From NCBI GenBank assembly GCA_964471235.1, contig CAYYGL010000120.1, forward strand, positions 1 through 14,792: DNA of 14,792 nt, given 5' to 3'. How positions within the stretch are numbered: position 1 is the stretch's first letter; every line of letters starts with the position of its first letter. The notes under the pieces are model-generated. The model searched no databases, had not been told where the DNA came from, and saw only the letters and a list, made by a program, of their open reading frames with translations. The stretch is from CAYYGL01 sp964471235. Its GTDB lineage: Bacteria > Calditrichota > Calditrichia > RBG-13-44-9 > J075. Positions 7,101-12,670 of this stretch are shown piece by piece. The position numbers and the translations under genes are program-made.

Positions 7101-8419
7101 ACAATCTGGTGCCCAATGATCTAAACGGCTTTGCCGATGTGTTTGTGCACAATCGCCAGACCGGGGTAACAGAGCGGGTCAACATCTCCAGTAACGGCGA
7201 TGAGGCCAATGGAATAACGCTAAATGCACCGATGATCTCAGGTGATGGGCGTTTTGTGGTGTTCTCTTCATTGGCAACGAATCTTATTCCCAACGACAGT
7301 ACCTTTAATGAAGAGATGTTTGTGAGGGATTTGCCAAACGGTATCACCGCCCGCCCGGTCGCCTTCAATGACAATACGTTCGAAATTTTCGCTTCTTCCA
7401 TCAGCCAGAGCGGTCGTTTTCTGGGATTCTCCGTACCCGATCAACCGGAGTTGGATTCCCTGGACACAAATTTCGATTGGGATATTTACATCCACGACCG
7501 TGACCCGGATGAAAACGGAACATTTGATGAAGGCAATGGCATAACCGAACTGGTTACGGTTTCCGACAGCGGGGAAATCGGAAACAACAACAGCTTCAGC
7601 CAGCCGTATATAAGCGCCGATGGTCAGTTTGTCGTGTACGCTTCTCAGGCAACGAATCTGATTGCCAATGACGCCAACGGCACCATATCCGATCTGTTTG
7701 TGCGAAATCGACAAACCGATACCAACGAACTGGTCACCATCTCCACCGGGGGGCAGCAGGCAAATGATTTCACCTTTGCTTTTTTCGGCAAATACATGTC
7801 CGATGATGGAAGATTTGTGGTGTTTGCTACCGCAGCAGATAACCTGGTAACGAACGATACCAACGGTGCGCAGGATATTTTCCTTCGCGATCGGCTGAAT
7901 GGCACCACCATCCGCATCAGTCGTTCCGGTAGCGGCGCAGAAGCCAACGGCGCCAGCTTCACCCCGGCCATTAATACCAACGGGCAATATAGTGTTTTTT
8001 CATCGCCAGCAGACAACCTGATTCCCGGTGATATAGATAATGTCAGCGACATCTTTGTGGTTCAAAACGATATAGTAACCGGCATCAAAGAAAATGAAGG
8101 TGGTAAATCACCCGTGCAATCATTTCTTTTGCACCAGAACTACCCCAATCCGTTTAATCCTACCACGAATGTGGAATTCGGATTGCCGAATGCGGAATGG
8201 GTGAAGTTGGTGATCTATGATGTGGTGGGTAGAGAGGTGAAAATGTTGGTGAACAAGCGGCTGCCTGCAGGAAAGCATACCGTGCAGTGGGACGGCACCA
8301 ACGACGCCGGAGAGCCGGTCGCCAGCGGGGTGTATCTGTATCGGCTTAAAATTACAATCCCATCGAAGGGAGAAAGTAGGGAGGTGTCTCAAACACGGAA
8401 GATGCTGCTGGTGCGCTGA
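4163..8419 (+). CDS. Giant surface protein: DUF7948, SBBP propeller, DCNNNG repeats, PD40 propeller, sorting module
   Basis: A 1418-residue protein; GGAGGG at 4151-4156 precedes the ATG. Residues 6-28 are a signal peptide or anchor. Residues about 55-285 match the DUF7948 type (YFEANQGQ, NYFIGNDPAKW, YPGIDLIYYG, EFDFLVSPGADP). From about 288 to 737 there are seven SBBP repeats, each with YLGG...VDGSGN.Y..G.T.S.DFPT (the third has YLGANG, the last YFGG), enough for a full seven-bladed propeller. From about 738 to 875 there are eight DCNxNGxPDEC units, a likely calcium-binding, disulfide-bonded linker; the first lacks its second Cys (PDSLD). From about 893 to 1300 there are seven PD40-like repeats (DGRFVVFSS..NLIPND.N...DIFV.D). 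The end is HQNYPNPFNP plus a FlgD-like Ig module, finishing KMLLVR. It probably acts outside the cell in adhesion or matrix binding; no catalytic site is visible. The DUF7948 part contains an odd insert (4455-4542). Confidence 0.9.
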   Translation: MIRNIFLTVTGLTALLVLLGICFFTGDPNSPGEENPDRLRNQEAEPIPAAKRQIQNPLKNQPLYFEANQGQCDATVKFLSRGKGFVLFLASEGTVFTFRNLDLGFRVENELRQADLNQQSEIRNHQSAAVHMHLVNANAPGTIEGLNPLPTRVNYFIGNDPAKWRSGVPTFARVAYREIYPGIDLIYYGNPGEVEFDFLVSPGADPERIELAFEGTDSLEFTEEGALLLHAQHSVLQVLPPRIFQEINSVKHPVDGHYVFRGKNRVGFELASYAVAYPLVIDPVLSFSSYLGGSANDRATDVAVDGSGNMYVCGYTLSADFPTTSGAFDETHNLGFDAFIVKVDTASGMIDYATYLGGSGDDRALGMDVNGSGQVFITGRAWSGDFPTTPGAYQTTPSPAGDAFVTKLNTGGTSLVYSTYLGANGVEEGGDVAVDGQGIAHVVGNTGSTDFPVTANAFQQTPGGFGDAFLVRFSSSGNQLIYATYLGGNGIDEANGVATDASNRSYITGITYSTDFPTTGGAFQSNKPGGQFDSEGFAARFNSGGTVSYVTYLGGNGDDAGYGIAVDGSGNAYITGQTASADFPTVGAFQSNLSGSADGFTTKFTSSGSSVSYSTYLGGSGSEAGRGIVVDAQNRAYVAGITNSSNFPIQDAIQPSLAGGTDGFITRFTSSGDMLEFSSYFGGSAGDTARAIALDGDGNMYLSGYTASADFPTLNPFQPNSAGALDAFLSWIAADVAVFPDCNNNGVPDSLDIANGTSQDCNNNGVPDECDIGGISDDCNGNGIPDECDIAGGTSPDCNNDGIPDECQLIGNDCNNNGIPDDCDIAMGTSNDCNNDGVPDECQLVGNDCNNNGIPDDCEGPDCNQNGILDECEALINPLPADTMTSIYLAPNHDHSSEPVCGMVNPALSADGRFIAFESGANNLIPGDGNGVSDIFVYDTWTGILERVSVSNSGMEANGASYCPTISDDGTLVAFTSDADNLVPNDLNGFADVFVHNRQTGVTERVNISSNGDEANGITLNAPMISGDGRFVVFSSLATNLIPNDSTFNEEMFVRDLPNGITARPVAFNDNTFEIFASSISQSGRFLGFSVPDQPELDSLDTNFDWDIYIHDRDPDENGTFDEGNGITELVTVSDSGEIGNNNSFSQPYISADGQFVVYASQATNLIANDANGTISDLFVRNRQTDTNELVTISTGGQQANDFTFAFFGKYMSDDGRFVVFATAADNLVTNDTNGAQDIFLRDRLNGTTIRISRSGSGAEANGASFTPAINTNGQYSVFSSPADNLIPGDIDNVSDIFVVQNDIVTGIKENEGGKSPVQSFLLHQNYPNPFNPTTNVEFGLPNAEWVKLVIYDVVGREVKMLVNKRLPAGKHTVQWDGTNDAGEPVASGVYLYRLKITIPSKGESREVSQTRKMLLVR
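4455..4542 (+). repeat. In-frame GGATTTG/CAATCCG-type heptad repeats in the DUF7948 region
   Basis: At 4455-4479 short words of the GGATTTG kind are repeated (TTCGGAATTTGGATTTGGG), and at 4511-4542 the opposite-strand version appears (CAATCCGAAATCCGCAATC). Together they encode FRNLDLGFRVENE and NQQSEIRNHQS. The two arms are loosely inverted relative to each other. They fall between the conserved LFLASEG and MHLVNANAPG strands, where family members vary in length, so this looks like a low-complexity repeat tolerated in a surface loop. Confidence 0.5.
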
Positions 8420-8440
8420 ACCTATTTATTGAAAAAGTTT

Positions 8441-8456
8441 TTGTTTGCACATACAA
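8441..8456. promoter_or_regulatory. Predicted MarR operator, site 1
   Basis: TTGTTTGCACATACAA is an imperfect palindrome (TTGTTTG, CA, CATACAA). It overlaps the predicted -35 element of the marR promoter, the classic position for repression. The sequence at 9369-9384 has the same 16-bp layout with only two differing bases and both are followed by ATA. The two differences are such that site 2 equals the reverse complement of site 1 except for the central dinucleotide. Confidence 0.65.
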
Positions 8457-8473
8457 ATATAATTTCCTATATT
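8445..8473 (+). promoter_or_regulatory. Predicted marR promoter
   Basis: TTGCAC at 8445-8450 and TATATT at 8468-8473 are separated by 17 bp, a good sigma-70 arrangement. Transcription would start close to the ATG at 8481, giving a very short or absent leader, which fits the lack of a ribosome-binding site there. A TATAAT at 8458-8463 is an alternative -10 but has no -35 at proper spacing. Confidence 0.5.
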
Positions 8474-8480
8474 ATGCGCC

Positions 8481-8912
8481 ATGAGTTGTGAAAAGGATTC
8501 AAAATATTGCACCTGTCTTTACTATTCGGCTAATGCCTTAGCGCGAATTATGACCAAACTCGCCGAAGAGGAGTTCAGCATCACCCAACTGGCACCCTCC
8601 TATGCTTTTTTGTTAATGACGGTGAACGATAAGCCGGGAATTCAGCCGAAGGAAATCAGCGAGAAGATGATGCTCACCCCTTCTACGGTGACGCGGTTGA
8701 TAGAAAAAATGGAAATAAAGGGCTACCTGGAGCGAAAATCGGTTGGGAAATTCACCGAGGTTTACCCCACAGAAAAGAGCCGGGAGCTGGATGCTAAAAT
8801 CCATGAAGCCTGGATGAATTTGTTCCGGCGGTATGTGGGCATATTAGGAGAGGACGAGAGTAAGAAATTAACGGATGAAATTTATCAAGCTGCGTTGAAG
8901 TTGCAAAGATAA
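8481..8912 (+). CDS. MarR-family transcriptional regulator, possible thiol redox sensor
   Basis: A 143-residue protein, the usual length for MarR. The winged-helix core is visible: PKEISEKMMLTPSTVTRLIEKM (about residues 54-75) with the recognition helix, followed by EIKGYLERKS and a short wing ending EVYPTEKSRELD. Flanking helices supply the dimer interface. The N-terminus carries C3, C10 and C12 just before LYYSANALARIMTKL. In OhrR-type MarR proteins the reactive cysteine lies in the same helix, so peroxide or electrophile sensing is likely but inferred. The next genes are oxidoreductases, which fits. The start ATG has no Shine-Dalgarno, and the promoter sits immediately upstream, so a leaderless transcript is possible. 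The matching operator before the next gene predicts that MarR controls it as well as itself. Confidence 0.9.
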   Translation: MSCEKDSKYCTCLYYSANALARIMTKLAEEEFSITQLAPSYAFLLMTVNDKPGIQPKEISEKMMLTPSTVTRLIEKMEIKGYLERKSVGKFTEVYPTEKSRELDAKIHEAWMNLFRRYVGILGEDESKKLTDEIYQAALKLQR

Positions 8913-8918
8913 CTTTAA

Positions 8919-9024
8919 CCACGGACATAGGCAGATTGAATACGGATACAAAAACAGGTTTAAAAGAGGATTGATTTAAGGCTTATTAAAAAAAATCCAT
9001 GTTTCATCCGCGTGTATCAGTGGC
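8919..9024 (+). repeat. Inverted-repeat element copy A
   Basis: The left arm starts CCACGGACATAGGCAGATTG and the right arm ends GTATCAGTGGC. The core shares 47 identical bases with copy C (8963-9009 against 9261-9307). Neither arm carries the 15-bp insert. With copies B and C it fills most of the 489-bp gap between marR and the oxidoreductase, which holds no gene. Confidence 0.8.
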
Positions 9025-9037
9025 TCTCTTTTATTTT

Positions 9038-9205
9038 GCCACGGATACACGCGGATTGAACACGGAAAAAGATCAAAAAATTAATACATTAAAAAGGCAT
9101 AAAATCATCGGTATTCAAATCAGCCGGAATAATTCTTTTGATAAAATCTAAACAAAAAAAATCCGCGTTTCATCCCCCAACGGGGCAGGCGCGTTCATCC
9201 GTGGC
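9038..9205 (+). repeat. Inverted-repeat element copy B, with unusual core
   Basis: The arms are typical (GCCACGGATACACGCGGATT on the left, TTCATCCGTGGC at the right end), but the interior (about 9066-9158) is different from and longer than that of all other copies. The right arm contains an exact CCCAACGGGGCAGGC at 9176-9190; the left arm has none. Confidence 0.8.
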
Positions 9206-9216
9206 TTTTAATTTTT

Positions 9217-9337
9217 GCCACGGATGCACACAGATTAAACAAGGATATAAAAATAGGTTGAAAGAGGATTGATTTAAGGCTTATTAAAAAAAATCCATGT
9301 TTCATCCCTCAAAGGAGCAGGCGTGTTGTTCCGTGGC
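9217..9337 (+). repeat. Inverted-repeat element copy C
   Basis: The left arm is GCCACGGATGCACACAGATT and the right arm ends TTGTTCCGTGGC. The core is nearly identical to copy A. The right arm has a degenerate 15-mer at 9308-9322 (12 of 15 matches); the left arm has none. It ends 32 bp before the second MarR operator. Confidence 0.8.
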
Positions 9338-9368
9338 CATAAATAGAAAATTTTTTTGCCCTAAATGG

Positions 9369-9384
9369 TTGTATGCACAAACAA
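9369..9384. promoter_or_regulatory. Predicted MarR operator, site 2
   Basis: TTGTATGCACAAACAA is a palindrome (TTGTATG, CA, CAAACAA) matching site 1 at 8441-8456 in 14 of 16 bases. It lies 6 bp before the AAAGGAG ribosome-binding site of the oxidoreductase gene, so binding here should block initiation or early elongation. No convincing -35/-10 pair was found around it. Confidence 0.65.
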
Positions 9385-9401
9385 ATACACAAAGGAGATT
9401 T

Positions 9402-10085
9402 ATGATGAAGATTGGAATTTTAGGCACCGGCGCCGTGGGCAGAACCCTCGCTACAAAGCTCATTGAAGACGGGCACGAGGTCATGATCGGCACCCGGGAT
9501 GTTGTGAACACCCTGGCGCGCAACAAAGCAGACGGGTACGGCAATCCGCCGTTCACTGAATGGCTTTCAGCGCATCCCTCTGCAAAGCTGGAGAGTTTCT
9601 CCGATACGGCAGCGTTCGGGGAAGTTCTTTTCATCACCACCGCCGGGCTTGCCGCACTAAATGCCATTGATCTTGCCGGGAAGGAAAACTTTAGCGGTAA
9701 AATCGTGGTGGATGTCACCAACCCGCTGGATGCATCCGCAGGCATGCCGCCTAAATTTGCGGTCACCCTGGGAAATTCCCTCGGTGAGCAGATTCAACGC
9801 CACATCCCGGAAGCCAAAGTGGTGAAGGCGTTCAACACCATCGGCGCCCACATCATGGTCAGCCCGCAACGGGAGGAGGGCGTACCGGATTTATTGATTG
9901 CCGGGAATGACGCCGATGCCAAAAAATGGGTAAACGATTTGGCGCTATCCTGGGGCTGGAATTCCACCGTGGACCTGGGCGGCATCGAAAACGCCTACTG
10001 GCTGGAGACCTTTGCCATGACCTGGATTGTGTACGCATTTAACAATAATAGCTGGAATCATGCGTTCAAATTTTTGAGGAAATAG
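9402..10085 (+). CDS. NADPH-dependent F420 reductase-like (NpdG-type) oxidoreductase
   Basis: A 227-residue protein beginning MMKIGILGTGAVGRTLATKL. The Rossmann loop is G8-x-G10-x-x-G13, and T31-R32-D33 after the second strand suggests NADP(H) preference. VVDVTNPLD and VVKAFNTIGAHIM are typical of the F420-dependent NADP oxidoreductase / NpdG-like family. Many members outside F420-producing lineages reduce other substrates, so the cofactor partner is not certain. The frame is open back to an ATG at 9297, but AAAGGAG at 9390-9396 is correctly placed for the ATG at 9402 (or 9405), and the earlier stretch would translate repeat DNA and the operator. It is the first gene after marR and has the shared operator, so it is the best candidate for the primary MarR target. 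Confidence 0.88.
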   Translation: MMKIGILGTGAVGRTLATKLIEDGHEVMIGTRDVVNTLARNKADGYGNPPFTEWLSAHPSAKLESFSDTAAFGEVLFITTAGLAALNAIDLAGKENFSGKIVVDVTNPLDASAGMPPKFAVTLGNSLGEQIQRHIPEAKVVKAFNTIGAHIMVSPQREEGVPDLLIAGNDADAKKWVNDLALSWGWNSTVDLGGIENAYWLETFAMTWIVYAFNNNSWNHAFKFLRK

Positions 10086-10103
10086 TTCAATCCATTATTT
10101 TTT

Positions 10104-10241
10104 GCCACGGTTTTGCACACCTGCCCCGTTGGGGGATTGAACATTTATAAAAACAGGTTTAAACAAGGATTGATTTGAGATTTGTTTCAAAAAAAAATCC
10201 GCGTTTCATCCACCAACCGGGCAGGCGTGTTGTTCCGTGGC
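10104..10241 (+). repeat. Inverted-repeat element copy D, inserts in both arms
   Basis: The left arm contains ACCTGCCCCGTTGGG at 10119-10133 and the right arm ACCAACCGGGCAGGC at 10212-10226, so the 15-mer is present in both arms as mirror images and extends the inverted repeat. The core has AAGGATTGATTTGAG. With copy E it fills most of the 332-bp gap before the aldo/keto reductase. Confidence 0.8.
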
Positions 10242-10254
10242 TCCCTTTTATTTA

Positions 10255-10378
10255 GCCACGGATGTACGCGGATTGAACACGGATATAAAAACAGGTTTAA
10301 AAAGGATTGATTTGAAGTTTATTTTCTAAAAAAATTCGCGTTTTATCCCCCAACGGGGCCGGCGTGTTCATCCGTGGC
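10255..10378 (+). repeat. Inverted-repeat element copy E
   Basis: The left arm (GCCACGGATGTACGCGGATT) lacks the insert. The right arm has CCCAACGGGGCCGGC at 10349-10363, one base off the standard 15-mer. The core is typical (AAAAAGGATTGATTTGAAG). It lies 13 bp after copy D in the same orientation. Confidence 0.8.
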
Positions 10379-10417
10379 TTATAAACAAATGTTACATCTT
10401 AACAGAAAGGCAAAACA

Positions 10418-11245
10418 GTGAATATGCAGTCATCCTACACCCTCAACAACGGGGTGAAAATACCGGTAATCGGGCTGGGGGTTTTTCGCGCCCCGGCCGG
10501 AGAGATCACCCGCAATGCCATTCACCATGCCCTGGAAGCAGGATACCGTCATATCGACACCGCGAAAATCTACGCCAACGAGCAGGATGTGGGCATTGCC
10601 ATCGCCGAAAGCGCCATTCCCCGGGAGGAAATCTTTGTCACCACCAAACTGTGGAACGACGACCAGGGATACGATTCCACCTTGCGGGCACTGGATGAAA
10701 GTCTGGATAAACTGCAAATGGCGTATGTGGATTTATACCTGATGCACTGGCCCGTACAAGGGTTGCGATTGGAATCCTGGAAGGCGATGGAACAGGCATA
10801 CCGCAACGGTAAAGCACGGGCAATCGGCGTCAGCAATTTTATGCAGCGCCATGTGGCGGAATTGCTCGACCACTGCGAGATTGTTCCGGTTATTAATCAG
10901 ATCGAGCTTTCGCCTTACAATTATCTCTACCGCAAGGAGACCATCGATTTCTGCCTGGAACACGACATCGAAATGGAAGCCTACAGCCCGCTGACCAAAG
11001 GTCGCAAGTTAGACGATTCGAACCTGCTGAAATTGGCGCAAAAATACGGCAAGACCCCGGCGCAAATTCTCATTCGCTGGGCACTGGAGCATGAGTTTGT
11101 GGTGATTCCCAAATCGACCAAGAAAGAGCGCATCATCGAAAACATTTCGGTGTTCGATTTTTCCATCTCCGAAGAAGATATGGATTTTCTCGATGGGTTG
11201 AATGAAAACCTGGTCACCGGGTGGGACCCCACTGATGCGCCCTGA
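10418..11245 (+). CDS. Aldo/keto reductase
   Basis: A 275-residue protein, the normal length for the family. The catalytic tetrad is complete: D47 (YRHIDTA), Y52 (KIYANE), K77 (VTTKLWN) and H110 (LMHWP). GKARAIGVSNF, NQIELSPYNY and the NADPH-binding IPKSTKKERIIEN near the C-terminus are typical of bacterial 2,5-diketo-gluconate reductase-like members, which reduce aldehydes and ketones with NADPH. The start is taken as GTG at 10418, because AGAAAGG (10404-10410) ends 7 bp before it; the ATG at 10424, two codons on, is also possible. It probably works in carbonyl detoxification with its neighbours. No copy of the MarR operator was found in front of it. Confidence 0.93.
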   Translation: MNMQSSYTLNNGVKIPVIGLGVFRAPAGEITRNAIHHALEAGYRHIDTAKIYANEQDVGIAIAESAIPREEIFVTTKLWNDDQGYDSTLRALDESLDKLQMAYVDLYLMHWPVQGLRLESWKAMEQAYRNGKARAIGVSNFMQRHVAELLDHCEIVPVINQIELSPYNYLYRKETIDFCLEHDIEMEAYSPLTKGRKLDDSNLLKLAQKYGKTPAQILIRWALEHEFVVIPKSTKKERIIENISVFDFSISEEDMDFLDGLNENLVTGWDPTDAP

Positions 11246-11269
11246 GAGGAGGCAAAGCATTTATAATTT

Positions 11270-11408
11270 GCCACGGATTTACACACCTGCCCCATTGGGG
11301 GATTAAACAGGCTACAAAGATAGGTTTAGAAAAAAGGATTGATATGAAACTTATCTCAAAAAAAATCCGCGTTTCATCCCCAACGGGGCAGGCGCGTTCA
11401 TCAGTGGC
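11270..11408 (+). repeat. Inverted-repeat element copy F, inserts in both arms
   Basis: The left arm has ACCTGCCCCATTGGG at 11283-11297 and the right arm an exact CCCAACGGGGCAGGC at 11379-11393. The core keeps AAAAAAGGATTGATATG. It fills most of the 201-bp gap before the NmrA-like gene. Confidence 0.8.
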
Positions 11409-11446
11409 TTAAAAAATCATTCAACACATAAAAAAGGAGAATTATT

Positions 11447-12334
11447 ATGTATGTGATCACAGGAGCAACCGGAAATACCGGTAAACCAATCACACTGGCA
11501 TTGCTGGAAGCCGGCAAACAGGTGCGCATCATCAGCCGCGATCCAGCTAAAGCAAAAGACCTCACCGATAAAGGCGCCGAGCTTTTTGTGGGTGAAACTA
11601 CCGATGCTGAGTTACTGAAGAAAGCCTTTGACGGCGCCACCGCGGTGTATGCCATGATCCCGATTGATTGGCAGACCAACGATTACACCGCGCATCAGGT
11701 GAAACATGCGGAAGCCATTGCCGAAGCATTAGAATACTGCAAAGTGCCCTATGTAGTATCGCTGAGCAGCCAGGGCGCGCACCTGGAGAGCGGTTCCGGG
11801 GTGGTGCTGGGGCTGCATAAAATGGAAAAACGCTTCGATGCCATTCCCGGTTTGAATACCCTGCATTTGCGCCCCACCTATTTCATGGAAAATACCCTGG
11901 GCATGATCGACTTGATCAAACAGGCGGGAATAATGGGCTCGCCGGTGCGGGCGGACTTGCGCTTCCCGGTAATTGCCACCCGGGACATCGCCGCTTATGC
12001 CGCCAAACGGTTGCTGGCGCTGGATTTTTCCGGCCACAATCTGCAGGACCTGTTAGGTGCCCGGGATGTGACTTACCCGGAGATGGCAAAAGTGTACGGC
12101 GCCGCCATCGGTAAACCGGATTTGCAATATGTGGAATTCCCCTATGATGATTTCCGCAAAGCCATGCTGGAGCAGATGGGCAGCAGCGAAAGCGTGGCGG
12201 ATAATATGATCGAATTCATCAAAGCCATGAACGCCGGCAAAGTTTTAGAGAAAGCCAAACGCGACGCCGAAAGCACCACCCCGACGAGTATTGAAGATTT
12301 TGCGCAGGTGTTTGCACAGGTTTCTCATGGTTGA
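11447..12334 (+). CDS. NmrA-like NAD(P)-binding protein (atypical SDR)
   Basis: A 295-residue protein. The N-terminal nucleotide loop is G6-A-T-G9-N-T-G12, and R31 in IISRDPAKA suggests NADP(H). VPYVVSLSSQGAH and LRPTYFMEN are hallmarks of the NmrA/HSCARG group, which includes redox sensors and NAD(P)H:quinone or azo reductases; which of these applies cannot be told. AAGGAG (11434-11439) lies 7 bp before the ATG, a clear start. It follows the aldo/keto reductase on the same strand with one hairpin element between them, and closes the run of oxidoreductase genes behind marR. Confidence 0.9.
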   Translation: MYVITGATGNTGKPITLALLEAGKQVRIISRDPAKAKDLTDKGAELFVGETTDAELLKKAFDGATAVYAMIPIDWQTNDYTAHQVKHAEAIAEALEYCKVPYVVSLSSQGAHLESGSGVVLGLHKMEKRFDAIPGLNTLHLRPTYFMENTLGMIDLIKQAGIMGSPVRADLRFPVIATRDIAAYAAKRLLALDFSGHNLQDLLGARDVTYPEMAKVYGAAIGKPDLQYVEFPYDDFRKAMLEQMGSSESVADNMIEFIKAMNAGKVLEKAKRDAESTTPTSIEDFAQVFAQVSHG

Positions 12335-12376
12335 TCTTACAATTTAACCAATCGGATGGACTATTTTGAATTAATA

Positions 12377-12501
12377 GCCACTGATTTACACACCTGCCCC
12401 GTTGGCGGATTGAACACGGATATAAAAACAGATTTAGAAAAAGGATTGATTTGAGGTTTATTTATAAAAAAATCCGCGTTTCATCCGTGCCCATCCGCGG
12501 C
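12377..12501 (+). repeat. Inverted-repeat element copy G
   Basis: The left arm carries ACCTGCCCCGTTGGC at 12392-12406. The right arm (GTTTCATCCGTGCCCATCCG then CGGC) lacks it and shows the uninterrupted site. The core (AAAAAGGATTGATTTGAGG) is close to the consensus. With copy H it occupies most of the 336-bp gap before the nuclease gene. Confidence 0.8.
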
Positions 12502-12511
12502 TCTTTTTTTC

Positions 12512-12637
12512 GCCACGGATGCACACACCTGCCCCGTTGGGGGATTGAACACGGATATAAAAACAGGTTTAATAGAAAGATGGGTTCCAGTCTTATTTCA
12601 TGATATAATCCGCGTTTCTTCCGTGTTCTTCCGTGGC
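12512..12637 (+). repeat. Inverted-repeat element copy H
   Basis: The left arm carries ACCTGCCCCGTTGGG at 12527-12541. The right arm (TTCTTCCGTGTTCTTCCGTG then GC) lacks it. The left half matches the other copies, but the core after 12570 has diverged (AGAAAGATGGGTTCCAGTC). It ends 16 bp before the ribosome-binding site of the nuclease. Confidence 0.8.
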
Positions 12638-12670
12638 TACTATACTAATAACAGGAAGGAAAACTTTTTT

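Noticed and set aside
8458..8463. TATAAT as the marR -10 box
   Set aside because: The best upstream -35 (TTGAAA at 8429) is 23 bp away; TTGCAC with TATATT at 17 bp spacing fits better.
9297..9401. Longer start for the NADP oxidoreductase at ATG 9297
   Set aside because: This part lies in repeat copy C and the operator, has no family similarity, and AAAGGAG is placed for the ATG at 9402.
10381..10395. Third MarR operator before the aldo/keto reductase (AAACAAATG)
   Set aside because: Only one half-site resembles the motif; the other half is missing.
8919..12637. CRISPR-like array from the regularly recurring repeats
   Set aside because: The copies are long imperfect hairpins of varying length, separated by whole genes and T-rich gaps, with no uniform spacers and no cas genes.
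12545..12670. Longer start for the secreted nuclease
   Set aside because: It would translate repeat copy H and bury the clear signal peptide that begins at 12671 after GGAAGGA.
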